NCBI RefSeq assembly: GCF_954871325.1
Contig: NC_088778.1
Span: forward strand, 27,451,120-27,515,119
Direction: 5' to 3'
DNA: 64,000 nucleotides
DNA from: Gordionus sp. m RMFG-2023
Lineage: Eukaryota; Nematomorpha; Gordioida; Chordodea; Parachordodidae
A program made the position numbers and the translations under genes. Of the stretch, positions 11,444 to 26,400 are shown piece by piece. Every line of letters begins with the position of its first letter. Position 1 is the stretch's first letter. Under the pieces are notes generated by a model, which saw only the letters and a program-made list of their open reading frames with translations, did no database searches and was not told the origin of the DNA.

Positions 11444-14400
11444 GTAAATTTATATACCTTTTGATAATTATTTATGCTAATGTCAATGCTTTTTAAAACT
11501 TTGCATATTTATTGCTTTAATGAAAAATTATTGTTCGTATAATATTTATTTGAATAATTTTTCTCCATCAATCATCAGATCGATTTTTTTTTAAAAATAT
11601 TATTTTGTAAATACGAGAAAAAATAATTTGGAGGATAACATTCAGGGACCTACCTTCCTCTAATCCACAATTTTTTTTTACTAGCACACAAACATGATGT
11701 GATACAATATGCTATTAATAATAAATAAATATAATAACTACTTGTTTCTTGACAATTATCCTTGACCAATCAAATTCTACAATGTTCAAATGATTCCTCT
11801 TTTTGTTCAATCGTTGTTATAAGACTGTATATTACGAGTCAATCTATAATTATACCTTTTCTTTTCAATATCTACCCTTGGTGGATTTCACTCTTAAACC
11901 ATATGGATTTATTTTTTACGAGCTATCTTAACTACAAGTGTAGATCATGTAATTTCATTATTGTTACGCTTCTCACCACTACGTCGCCTTTAGATAGATC
12001 TGGCTTTATTCAATCCATAGGTTTGTGATAAATTTGTGTCTTAAGTTTAAAAATAAGATTAAACCCCATTTCAAACTTCTATACTTTAAATTTTATATAT
12101 ATATATATACAACTCTTTTGTTGTAATATAAATAGTTTTAAAAACTCAATCATTTCATACCGTTTTGAATTCAATACGTATTAATTTGTTCTGTGGCAAT
12201 GAACTTGATATTATCTCAAGGAACACATTGATAATTGGATTTAATCACATCCCTTACTTTCTAAAATAAAAAGCTTTTTTTAATCCTTAATAATATGCAA
12301 CAACTATTAATTTATTCGACTATGTTTGTTCTAAAATTTAAAATTGGCTTTTTTTATGATAAAATGCTGTTAATATTAAAGGTAATTTTTTTAATTACGA
12401 GATAAGACATCTTGTTTTGAGCCGATTTTTAAAAACGGCTAACTCAATATTTTTACCATAAAAATATTGTCTAAACCTCGAGATTTCGATAATATATGTC
12501 TAGACCTTTGTTCCTTCTATGAGCAGAATCTTTAGACTTGCGTAATATTTTTTTGTAATAAAATATTGAGTTAGCCGTTTTTAAAAATCGGCTCAAAACG
12601 AGCCGTTTAACAACACCAGACATAAATAATCAAAAAATTTTTTTTAGTTTTTTTTAAAAAATTTGTTTCGAATAAAAAAAAAAAATTTAAAATTATAGTA
12701 TTTTAAATGTGGTTATTAATGAAAGCAGTAAAACTAACAAAATATTGATTAATTTTGTTTTAATTTTAGTTTAATTTTTTATTATAAATATTTTTTCCGA
12801 TCGGTAAAATACATTTTTTTAACTTTAGGATTACATAGAAACCAATATTATTCATGTCTAAAACACCCATCAATTTTTACCTATATTTTAAGCTGTTGAT
12901 AAAAAAGATAATTTTTATGGGGAGAATAAAATTTTAAATTGAAGACTAGATTAGCTCACCATATAAATAATCTCTGTTGTTATTTGTAAACCAATAAAAA
13001 ATAATAAAAGTAATAATTATTAGAAGAAATTATCATTTGATTAGTTAATAACTTAAAATAAAATAAAATTATTAATCAATATTTTCTATCGTGAATACTG
13101 TCAATTTGAACAATAATCATAACTGTTTTGAGGTATGACGATACCCGTGTAGGTTAAATATGCTGAAAATTTCACTTATACATAAACCCGGATGGATATT
13201 TATATTGCAAAACTCAGCGCAATTGCTATCTTACATCATAGTTTTTTTTAAACATTTACTATCATAAAAATATCGAAATATCACTTAATAATCATATCTT
13301 TTTTTTTGTAATTAATAATATCACTATTACTCATATTGTGTTTTGTGTCAAATTACATCATTCCCCGAGGGAGTCGTTCTATATTTTAATCTTTTTTTTA
13401 AACTTATAAAAAGTAAATTAAAAAATTAATAAAGAAATATAATTTCATGGTTATATGATATTGGTGAGATGTCACAACATTGCGAAACACATTTTGACAG
13501 AGAGAATTCTAGTAATATATACATATATAGTATCGCTTATAAGCGGAGAAAAACAAATTTATAAATATCAAAATTTCTCTCAAAATAAAAAATGTAAATC
13601 ATTCATATTCTAAAACGAATAATATATTAGAACGAATTAATTAGTTTAATATTCGTAATTATACCAATCAAATGCGAATAGTATACTATCCGGTTCGTTA
13701 AAAAATCGAATACGACTAATTCATTATATGATTCAAATTCCCTTTTCGAATAGTCATATAATCGAATAATAAATCTGTTAATCTTCGGCTGAAATCTATG
13801 AATGCTTAATTTTTGTTCATTGCTACATATTTAAATTTAGCATACGTATATTCGAACTCTTGAGCAGACCTATTTTCTCAGGTCCGATTCAAGAAAATTA
13901 AAAAATTTGTTAACATGCTGAAATTACAATCAAGAGAATGTAAACAAGCACATCTTAAAATTATATAGTAATATAAATGGAGGATAGAATTATTTTCTAA
14001 TACAATAATAACAACTAAAAAAACCCGAATCTAAATTTCAATTATAAAAATAAATCACATCTATTGTTGAATCTGTAAAAAGTAGCCGTAGTTTCGATAA
14101 AATTGAACTAAACTATTACTTTTGTAACAGAATGTAGTTTATTAATTATTTGTTTACTGTATTACATTTTTTTACTACAATTACAAATGTAGTTAACTAC
14201 TGCTACATGTCAATAATTACCAATATCCTGGGAATCTTTAGAGTATAGGCTTCAATTATATAAAAGTTCTGGGAGAAAAATAACTGTAGACACCCGAGAT
14301 CCCAACTAGGGGTTTTATCTACGATAGAAGATCTCTTTAGAAATCTGTCAATTTAACTTGCCAAGTCTCCATTCCTCCCTTAGATGACCCCAAAACATTT

Positions 14401-17400
14401 TTCTTTTTTTAAAAAAAAATATTATTAATCCAATTTATTTTAGAAATTTATTTTTAGTCATACTATTTTCATAAATAATTTTTTTATATATAAATATAGG
14501 TTTTTTTAAAATATAGAATGTATCTGTCATATTTTTACGGGATGTTATGTATATTACAAACCTTTTTAAATTGAAATTTTTATCTTCCATGGTAGTAATA
14601 ACCTAATATGACTTCTTTTTCGCGACAAACATGAATTTGATATGGATAAACTCTATGTAATAACAACAAAAAATATTTTAATGAAAATGATCAATATTTT
14701 TTAAAAGTATAATATATAGAATTTTATTTTTATCGAATTCAATTTTATTTTACACTTATAAATTATGGCATTTTTATGAATTTTGTCGATAAAAATCTAA
14801 TATTTTTTAGTTTTCTATGCCTTTTTTTTAAAGAAAAAACTTATAAATAAATAATATATTAATTTTCACAAAATGCAAGCAACAAAATTAAATCAATTTT
14901 CATGTGTGAAAATCAACGAAAATAAAGAAGATACGAAGATGGGGAATTACAATATTTAAAAACCTTTTATCTTCATTTTCAATTTTTGGGAGTGAATATA
15001 TGACATCCCGTTCTGCTTTAAAAGGGGGGCATGTCAGGTGCTTATATGTGTTCAATTTTTAGGAGCGAACATATGACATCCCGCCTCTAAAAGGGGACAT
15101 GTCAGATGTTAACTTTATATGTTCAATTTTAGTTTGGATATGACAGCCGTAACTAAAAGAAATTCTTGGTGGGGAAGGGGCTGGCTAAAATTTATTGCAC
15201 ATTTTGATCAGAAATTGCACATGTCAATCGGATTCGACAGGAAATTGGAAATTTTGAATAAGCAAGAATTATGAATTAGTTTATATATGGAAACATCACG
15301 GCTGAGATTAAGAATGCCTAGTTACTACTACTCTGTTATCTATATATGCATTGATCTTGCGCCTACCAATGATCTCATGTATTATTAGTGACTTTTCCGA
15401 AATGCAGATTGACTTTATTGTATGTTATTAGTTTTTTTTTTATTAGAGTTTAAAAATATTTTAATGCATAAATCTTTTAAAAAAATTATGAGATACAAAT
15501 TGGCGTGGCTTATGCAAATTTAATATATATATATATATATATAATATATATATAATAACAATAAAAAACAAAAAAATATCGAGGTTTTGGATTGGAACGA
15601 TAAAAAAAACAAATTTCAAAGTTATTGAAATTTTTTAAATATATTTTTATAATTAATTAATACAATTAAAATATCAAAGAAAAAATAAATTTGATCTCGA
15701 AAATATACCTAACCCTCCTCCTTTTTTCATCTATCCCCTATTATTCATATTTTTTTTCTTAAAATGTTATAAATAATCAAAATCAATAGAATCAATATTG
15801 TCATAAAAATATAATTTTTATAAAATTGGAGAACAAAAATCAATATATTTTATGTTTTATTAAAAAATATAAAAACAATAATTCAAATTTTTTTTAAAAA
15901 AAAATATAAGCCCTAAAAAAATGACAAAAGATTTTATTTTTGTTTTAAAAAAAATCTAATTGATTTATTGACCTAACGAAACAAAAAAAAATTTAAGATT
16001 CAATTTTTGACGAATTCATTTATAAAAATTAAAAAAAAAAACATATGATATATGATATTGAAAAGGATATTCGCGTACACATTGCTTGCTACAGATTTAT
16101 CGTTATTCCCTGAATTAGAAAACGTTTATGAAGAATAGTGGAGGTATGGAAAGTGATTCGACCAAAGGATTCAGCAAAGATTCCCCGTATCGAACCTCAT
16201 TTTTACATAAACGAAAACGATTCAATTCGGTTTTTCTCCCAAACGACAGAAAGCATCGTTCCAACCTTAATATTGACGATAATGGCGGCGACAGCTTTTC
16301 TCGTCAAAAACAAAAAAGTTTTAAAAATGCTATAAAAAATTTCACGAAAAAATTGATCGACGGAGAAAACAGGGGTGAATCATCTTTCAAAAATGAATCC
16401 ATTGGCGAAGAACCGAATTTGGATAATAGATTAGAAGGTTGGGTTAATCTCGGCGGAAGTGTCACATTTAACAAGAATTCTTACGATGAAGCAGATAAGA
16501 CTAACAGATCTTCCCAGTCTTCTGAATGGTATTTACGATTTATGTTAATTTATAATATTCTGCCCTCTTTATGAGGGCAAACTTAAATTTAATTCAATCA
16601 ATACCAACCATAAAAATATTTTATTCTTTTTATTTCATAAATGTAATATATTTTTCATTAATATATTTACATTTCGGGTTAATAAAAAAAAATATTTCCC
16701 ATCCATAAAATTGTAAAATTTAATATTTTGTTGTTTTATTCTTTTTTTTATTTTATTCAAGTAATAATTATTGATTAACTAATTAGTCAACCTTACTATT
16801 TTGAAAACTGATAATTATTATAATTGATATTAAATAAAATTATAAATTTGAATAAACAAATATCTATGTCTAAGAACCCTAAACTTAGACTCTCCAATGA
16901 GATTTTACTAAACTGAACCTAAACCGATTCAAGAATTTTTTTACGATTTTTCGTGGAATCATTTCTCGTGTAATTATTATTATTCTTGGAATCATTTTTA
17001 TTATAATTTAATCCACATTTTGTATAAAATATTTTTTTTGGAATATCTATTGTTTTTTGTATTTTTTATTAATACTTTTTTAAAAAATTTAACAAAATAA
17101 ATATAATAAAATAAATTATAGCTATTATTAATATAATAGTAAGTATACAAAAAATAAGTTAATTTAAAAAAATAAAGAAGAAATATCGCCTAAAACGGAG
17201 AAGAAAATTTGGAAGGAAGAGTAAGCTTAGGAAAACTCCTTGGAAATGAGACTGCCATCGAAGCTCATATAGCAGGCTTTAAGAATAGCTATGGCTAGCG
17301 TCTGTCTTAGGAAGAAGTCTTCACTAGGATCGTCTGAAAGCTTGCAAATGTAAGACCATAAATCTTTGAAAAAAGATGAGGCAAGTTTACTTAAGAAGGT

Positions 17401-20400
17401 TAAAGTGGTAGATATAATTGGAATAAAAAAAGACCTAAGAAAAAAGTACAAATTCATAAGGTAAAACACTATTATTAAATGTAATTCGCAATGCACTTTC
17501 AAAGTTAGACATAAAAAAATCTATATTTTAATTATAACATCTAGATTTTGGAAAATATCATGATAATTTTGCTTAAATAAAATTTTAAAAACAAATAGAA
17601 TATTTAGAAGAAAAAAAATTATATAAAAATAATTTAAAAAAAAAATCTGATGTTTCTTAATTTTATAAGTCCGTATTTTCCTGGACTCCGAACCTTCAAT
17701 CCAAACCTGATTCAGGGATTTTTCACTGAGACCCGAACCTGAACTTTTTCTAGGAGGTTCACAACCCTAAATAAAACATTTGTACACAATTCTACAGTGT
17801 TGTGATGATTTTATGAAACATATTTGACGATTTAATTTAAACACATGCATATATAATTATAATCTTTACAAATGTACAACAAAGTGGTTAATCCTAATCC
17901 TTAACAAATTTTTTTTCTATTAATGATTGATTAAAACACTTTTTTTTATAAGAATAAGTGAAGTGCTTGGTGAATATTTGTTTGAATTAAGCGATAGGGA
18001 TAGATCATATAAGTGTTTCATTTATAAGGGAGGGGAGGGGGTATATATATAATTTTGAAAAAAAAAAATACAATATTAAAATGTAATTGATGTTGTTAAA
18101 TGGCTCGATTTGAACCGATTTTTATAAACCGCTAACTCAATATTTTCAGAAAAAGTATTGCCTAAGCTATGAGATATCTCTAATAGATATCCAAACTTTC
18201 ATAAAGGCAAAAAAAACGAATAGATAAGAAAACCATCGAAGAAACGAGGGATATTTTATTTTTAAATTAGGAGCATCACCGCTGATGGCGATATCCTATA
18301 AATAATTTAATTTATTTATGATACTTTTTTTTAATATTCTTTTTAAAATAAATTCAAATATAAAAAAAAGTTTAAAACATTCCCTATAAACTAATTTATA
18401 CCAGATAAAACTCAGTTTAAAAATATTTTTATAATTAATAAATAACTACATTCATATCAATTTCTAATCGTAGTATATCTATTTGTATAAAACAAAACTT
18501 TGACATAGACACATTAATGCCAAGGCATGTTGCTGTTAATAGGATTGACAGGATTCCAATATAAAATATCATCAATTAATTAAATGATAGGAAAACGATT
18601 TATGCAATCTTTTTTTCTTGGTAACGATTTCGGATATCGTCGACAGCTCTTAAAAGGTCTTTTTAAAATTACAAATAATAATAATATTTTTAAATAATAA
18701 ATGACCAAAAAATAAAAAGAAAGTATAGTGGCTCATTGTTTTTAAAAAATTAAATATTTAAAATCATTATTTTTCTCTACTCAGAACTTATAATTAGAAC
18801 CTGATTAATCACTGTAACCTAAACGTTTTTTTTTTTTGAAATGAGAATTCGCAGCCCTGAAATAAAGCTACGAAAGAATTCGGTTTACATAAATTACCGC
18901 TGGAATAATTTTTTTGGGTCTTAACATTTTTAAATTTCGTAAATGTGTATTGGGCACTTCGACATCCTTAAACGTATGATGATATTTTCTCACCCCCTCC
19001 CGCCCTCAATATCCCCTGAAAATATACCCCACCCTCTCCCTAAAATCCCTACTCTCTCTCCTCCCCCTAAAAAATTCTATCCTACCCCCTACACCCCTTT
19101 AAAAAAATTCTTTTGGTCCGACTTATTTTTGATACTTATTTCTGTTTAGTCTAGACTTAACAGCTTTTGAACTAAGACACCCTATTTTGGTTTGTTTTAG
19201 GTGTTTGGTAGTATTCTTATTTTAAGTTTTTTTTTTCTCTTTTACTTTTAAGAGTGTTTTTAGTCAAAGCTATATAGCCGGATAAACAGCCGGCCTACTA
19301 ATAAGTCGAATTAAGACACACCATTATGTTTCTTGAGATTACGAAATAGAAAATTATATATGTTTTTTTTTGGTTCTTTTCCTTACTTTCTTTCCATTTC
19401 CTTCTCTTTGCACCTTTTTATAATGATACAATTTATAGCAATTTTGGTTTAGTTCCACTCTCAATTATTATCTAAGTACAAGGTGTGTTGGTATTCTTGA
19501 TAAAAAAAACCCGGCGTGTTTATACACCTCTTTATAGTTCGCGTCTTGCGCTCATTTCTGGGCAAGTCCTAGGCAAACGCGTCAAGATTCCGAATACGCT
19601 TAATTTTTCGAAATAAATAATAAAAACATATATTTTTAAGGCAATTTCCAAAATCTTTTTTTTAAAAAATTCGAATTGTTTTAAAACTTTCAGAAGTTTT
19701 AAAATTCTAATGAAATCGTATATTAAAAATTTAAGATTTTATTAAAATTATATATTATTGTTTCTATATAAAAACAGCTTCTTTTTTTTCTATAAAGTTT
19801 CAAAAGTTCGCGAAACGTATTTTTTGATAATTTTTAACCTTAGCCTAATAAAAGAAAATATTTCAATATTTTTTTATATATAATTTTGAAAAAAACATTG
19901 AAATATTTAATAATAATTACAATACACATCCATGTAACTAATAATGAATAAATTATATGATTGTTTAATTATAAATGAGAGTTTATTTTACTATAACATA
20001 AAAATAATATACAAAATAACTTAGATGATATAAATCAATAAAATCAATTTTATGATTATTAAATTTTATCACAAGTGTTTTGTGTTGATTTAATGTTTCC
20101 TTATATTATTTACTTCAATTGATAACTTTAGTAATCGTTAAAATATTTAGTGCCCACTAATTGAGCGTTTGCGTTTTGCCGTATACCTTTTTATTAGAAA
20201 AAACCTAATTCATCCCTTGTTTATCAAAATTTTAACTAAGGCCTCATTTATAGTAAATGTGTTATGTTCAAGCGTTGCGTCAGCGTTATTACAAAACTAA
20301 GCCAATATTTAGGTATTAATTTATAAATATGAATGATAAAATTTGAAAAAAATATGTTGCGATGGGTTGATAAAAAATATCGAATACGATTATAAAGGTA

Positions 20401-23400
20401 ATGGCATTGGCGTACGCAGCGCTAAAAAATGCAGATGCCGGATTATTGTTAATATTATTTAATATTTATTCCTATCTCATATATATCTATATATTTAATT
20501 ACATTTATTTATCACATTCATCTACTAAGTTATTTTATCAATTAATTTCGATTTCAAGTTTTCCTTGGCGTAATTTACCTATTATTTTCAAATTTTAGTG
20601 GCGTAACATTTATCTATTTCTAGTCAAATAATAATTATCTCTGAAATTCCTTGTCCAACAGGGAGAAAGACTGCAAGCTTGTCCAACGAGATCGAGTCTC
20701 CGCCATCAAGCAGTAACAGCTTTTATGGAGTTAGAAGAGCCTATTATTAATGCTATTACTGAAATATCACAATGGCTTGAAAGAAATATTTTCTCAGAAG
20801 CAGGAAAATTATTGGATTCAATACTTATTTCATATTTTTTTTCTCATTAGAATGTATTATTGAATTATACAACTATTTTATGTAATACTTTTCAAAAACA
20901 TAACATTGACTTGATTAAGAAGATGAGAATAGCGGAGAGCATTTTATTAGAACTTAAGGAAATTAGAGCTAATGTTTATAAAGAATTTCATATTTTATAT
21001 GTTATTGCTGAGTCAAAAGCAGAGCTATACGTGTTTAATATTTGTCCCCCTCGACTTGCAGCAAGCAAGCTCATCGTCAAAACATTAATATAGGATCAGT
21101 AGAAGAGTATTATAAAACAAATGTCTCCTCTCCCAACCTTTTTCATATGGTGATAGAAAAAAAATATAAATACAGTCCCAAAAAATGCTATGGATGCTTG
21201 CATTATTTCAAACACATTTTAGATTATACTCCCAATGTATTAAAATGGTTATATATATATATTAGCAGCTCTTTAGTAAATTAATGAGAGAACATTCTCT
21301 TTTTTAAGAAGAATAACAGAGCATTGCAGAGGTACCATTTGCAGGACACGGCCCAGATTTTTTTAAAAAAAATTTTCAGGCCCGGCCCGGCTTTTTTGAA
21401 AATAAATTATATTTATTTTTGATTTTTATAGCTAATAATGGCGATTTCAAATATTTGGTTATAAAATATACAGCTTGGCCCTTATATTTTTTCTAAAAAA
21501 ATTTTCAGGCCCACATCGGGTGTTTTTTTTAAAAAAAATTACGGGCCCGGCCCGGGTTTATTTAAAAAATTAAAATACGGTCCGGCTCGGGGGCCGGGCC
21601 TGCAAGTCTGCGAAAAACATACCTATGAAATACAACATCTGAAAGTAGATTGAATGATTTGGATATTTTGAATATTCATAGGCATTTAACGCCAAGCAAG
21701 GATAGATAATTGAAAAATTAGCTCAAAACACACAAAATACAATTATTCCTAAGATACTTTTTGTGTTATAATTTATATTTCCAACATTTAAATTTTTTAT
21801 ACTTTATATATTTTTAAAAGCTCAAAAAATTCAAGTTTCAATTTTGGGTCATTTAAGTGATTCATATCGTAGGTTATATTCACTTTATATTTTATAATTT
21901 ACATTTATTTTATAGTTTTTCAATGCCGGTTTATATATATAATTTTTTTAATTCACATTAGTTTAAAATGTGTATTATTAGTCCTAATAAATTTATGCTT
22001 AGTGTTTTTAATTAACAATAATATTTCTTAAAAATTTTATTATCCCCCACCCCCGACCAAATTCCTGCGTACGCGCCTGGGTAATAGTGAATACGATAAA
22101 AAGGTGTATGATTTTTCTTAAATATTATATAATTAATTATCCCTATTTTAGCTATATCTTAAATTAGTTTTAAAACTGAATCAGCTGTAATAACGCTGCT
22201 TTAAATAACACAACGCTTGAAGATAATGCTTTTACTATAAACGCAGCGTAAGTTATGTAAAGAGAATTTGTTTTTTTATGCCTTCTTATTTCATTAATTT
22301 CTATTCCATTTTAACCCTTTTCACCTCTCTTTAAATTAATATGATGCAACACAATATTTAATGAAAAAAACACAAAATGGACGATGCATCAAGTGGATCC
22401 ATTTTACACTATTGTCACCTTATGGAAATTCGCTACAATATCTAATTTCATTTAAACATAATTGTACGATTTGCGATTCAGAATATATTATCCTTAGCAG
22501 ATATATTCTCATGAAGCTTCTATAGGTCATAATTGAAATATAATTATCAAGGAACTGAAGCTTAGAGCTCCGATAATTGCTGTAATTGGCCATCTCTTCT
22601 TAACACTTAAAGAGTTCAATAGTGTCCAATGATAGGAATGGGCTGATATTTATTTAATCTATTCGCCATCCAAATTTGTAATTAATGAAAGAATAACTAT
22701 AAAAGATTGGGTTATAAAATTGTTATAGATATCGGATATAATGAATTCGTTTTTAATTCATATCCAGATTCACTGGATACGAATTTAGCAGACCAAATTC
22801 AAGTAATTTAATGTATTCTGGATCCTAAATAGATTACCAAAATTGCTTATCACGTGGTCTCCAGCTGATTTGCATTTAACTAAGCTTTAAAATGTATTAT
22901 TATGTATGAATCGTCAATTGTGATTGTGAAGAATAGTGTATTTCTTAAAATTAAATTTTTTTTTATATGATATTTTCATTTTTAATGTAATTACTAATTA
23001 TTGATAAATATTTATTTATATATCAAAGATGAAAACATTTATTATTTTCTATTTGCATTACACGATTTAATCTTATTTCTAACGAAAATATATCTATTAT
23101 TATTGTATAATAATTTAAAGAAAACAATTAATAGAAAATTAAGCATAATCGTAGCCAGGATTTTGCTAAAGAACTATTGGGTGTTTTTCATATTTTTAAT
23201 AAGATACTTTTAACTGTATTTAAGGTAAATTAAGAATCTGTCTGTATCTAAATTCTTTTTTTAAGGAACCTGCCCAACTCGACTTTTTATAATAAAATAT
23301 ATTTGAAATTTAATGAAATCTTCCAAGGCGAAGAATCAAAATAAAAGATTCAAAAAGCCTTAAACGCCCCCCCCCCTCCATGCAATGTCTCCTACTTCAA

Positions 23401-26400
23401 CGATGACTTGGGAGAGACTTGTCTATCTATATACAGATACCACATTTTTGTATCTAGATGCCTTCTAAGTTGCCTTTTATCGGATTATTAAAACTTTAAA
23501 TACAAATCAGTATATAATGAAACAAAAGCATTTTAATAATTAATATAATACATGTGATATTAACCTGGGGAGGGGGCAGTAGGTAAGGAATCCATAAAGC
23601 TTGCTGTAAATTTTAGCTGTCAATTTAGATAGTTAGAACTGGTTAACTTAGGTATTACGATTCCTTCTCGGAATTCTCAGTCTTAATTAAGATGCAAGTT
23701 TCCCAAGATTTTTTATAAGAATGTATCACAAATGGAATAAAAAAATTTCCCGGGAAGATATACAGTTTCTAATAAATTTCAATATTTAAAAAAAAAAAAT
23801 TGTTGAAATACCAAACTAAATATTCTATCCATTAATATTTGAAAATATCTATATCTGAATTTATTTATATTAATTGCATAATGCTCCAAAAAAATTAATT
23901 TTTGCATAAAATATTATTCTATTCTAATAGTGCTTCTAAATTGAGAGTTTACGATACATGTTGCGGATTTAAAAGAAATTTAAGGAAAAAAAAACTTACG
24001 ACAGCCTTATTTGAATTGAGGCGATTTTTTTAAAGATACGTTTCTTTGGCGTAACGATTTAATTAGCGACAATTTAAACGATTATCATTTGTAATGAGTT
24101 ATTAACGTAATCGTCTAAATTTCAAGTGGGAAAGTATTGTGAGGCTAGCAAGGTTCCTTTTAAATTTTAAAATTTCTAAATTTAATTTTTTATTTTTTGT
24201 TTGATCAATTGTTTCTCTATATGAATAAATATTACTAATATAATATATTATAAAAGAAAAGTCATGCATATAACTATTTTTTTTCTAAGGCAAAATTATA
24301 GGCGACAAATATTAAAATATTTAGGAGAAAAATAAAGGCTAAAGTAAAATAGTAATCAGAAACTAGGAAGGAGAAGGAAAGAAAGTATAAGGAGACTTGG
24401 AAGATTATTCGATATGAAGGGAAAAAACTTAGTTAGTTAGAACTGCTTAAATTTGGAAGAAACTAATATAAATTAAAACGCCTTAATTTCTCCGGCAAGC
24501 GCCTGAAAATTGAACCGAAATGACTTAACGAATAATCGCGAATAAATTTAAGAAATTGGAAAATTTTAAATATATAATTTACCTAATGTAAAATATATTT
24601 AACTCACGTACTAACATATAACTAAATGGTCTTTAATTATATTATGACTTATCCTTAGACGTTTTTTTTTAATTGAACCTATAAATCGGATATAATATTT
24701 TATCGCTAGCAATGATATATGACTCTAATGTACTAATTTCTACACACATCATTTTTTATATTAATGTGTATTTACTAATTGAGCGCTAAATTAAATATAC
24801 TAATAAAATATTTTTTTCTGTCAATTCGAGAAACTGTAGACATAATGTGGCGAAAAAAAGAAGGGAGGGGGTAATATAGGGTTAAACCTCAAACAAATCA
24901 AAATTTGAACTGTATTAAATATATAAATTTTTATTCTAGTTTCCTAAAAAAGGTGGAAAATGTATTTTTTTTCAGTTACATATATAATTGTCTATCATGT
25001 CTTTTTATTTTATTTTATATTTTTTTTAGGATTAGTTCTTAAATAATTGAATTCTCATAGCTATCGTTTATTTATAACTTAAGATATATAATTTATCAAA
25101 AAAAAATTATTTACTAGCCACGGAGAAGATATAATAGTTACACCATTTGCTCAAATTTTAGCCACATTACAGAATATTCGAAATAACTTTACAATGCTGA
25201 ACAAACTATCGAAAGACAAGTAATAGTAAAAAAAAATATTTTATAAATTATATAATTTTAATTTAAAAAAAAATTATTTTTAGCAATTCGATAAATATAT
25301 TAACCCTTTAATATTCTAGTGTGTGGATAGAAGCTACACCAAAGTTTAAACAAAGCAAAAATATATTTATTTAATATGATTATAATCTTAAGATTGATTG
25401 AATTTTACCTAAATTAGGTGCTAAATAGGGAACAAAGTTAAATTAATCCCTACAAATGTTTAAAAAAATTGGGGTTCTTTAGCACCTAATTTCGATAAAA
25501 TACAATTAGATAAGTTAAGGCCTTAGATGTTACCAACGGGCAAGTGGCTATCTTATACATATATGTACACACTTACTAACTCTTTAGCCCATGTCAATTC
25601 TTAGTAACTTATTTTTGGATAAATATATCTAATCATGGCCATCTCATATTATATATAATAACTCTTAGAGGTCTGTACGGGTTCTTAGCAAAAAAATTTG
25701 GGAGCTACGGGCCAGGCTGGATAACTTGTGTTTAGAACACGATTATTATGAATAAGAATTGAAGATGACCAATTAATTTATTAAAATAATATAAATCATT
25801 TTAAAATAACATAAATAATACTAAAACGTAAAATTATAAATCAAAAATGTGAAGTAAAAATTTCTCTTTTCTTTTTCTTGAATTATTACATTTTCGATCT
25901 CACTATTTATACTAGTACTAAAATTTACGTACCATCAATAATTATTTCATATAATTGTCATTTTATTTGCTTGCAATTTAAACCTTTCAATTACTTTTAC
26001 AATTCAAACATTTCAATTATCCTTATAAATTTTATATTCAAACTAACTGTTTTATAAATAACTTTTCTTTTTCAATACACGTATTTGACACCCCTTCCCT
26101 TAAATCGCCTAAATCCATTCTGAACAGCCGATAAAAGATTTTTAAGACATTGAGCTGTCTCAATCTTTTGTGAAGGCAACTCCTAAATACTTCTTTTGTC
26201 CCATAATGTCTACGATAACGATCTCTTATGACGATAACGCTCTCGTAACGATACCGACCTCTTGTCATGATAAAAACAGTACCAATCTCTTGTAACAAAT
26301 ACAATTTGTAAAGATAACGATTTCTTGTAATAAAGATCTCTTATACGATACCCACTTTTTGTATCTTAACGAACCTCTTGTAACGATAACGATTTTTTGT

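Larger units (their letters stand above)
20241..22248 (+). mobile_element. Decayed 2.0-kb hAT DNA transposon
   Basis: The left terminus GCCTCATTTATAGTAAATGT continues to TTCAAGCGTTG and CAGCGTTATTA. The right end read in reverse complement gives CGCTGCGTTTATAGTAAAAG, then TTCAAGCGTTG and CAGCGTTATTA. Together these are inverted repeats of about 50 bp. Inside lie a hAT transposase remnant (20662-21284) and a younger nested element (21317-21610). A target duplication could not be shown (5/8 at best). Confidence 0.72.

Noticed and set aside
16138-16335. Second plus-strand frame of 65 residues overlapping exon B
   Set aside because: It overlaps the longer frame that has the phase match to UCR1; it has no splice or homology support.
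25666-25730. TAGAGGTCTGTACGGG patch as a complete miniature element
   Set aside because: Only one clear terminus; possible flanking octamers ATAACTCT and ATAACTTG match 6/8, which is too weak.
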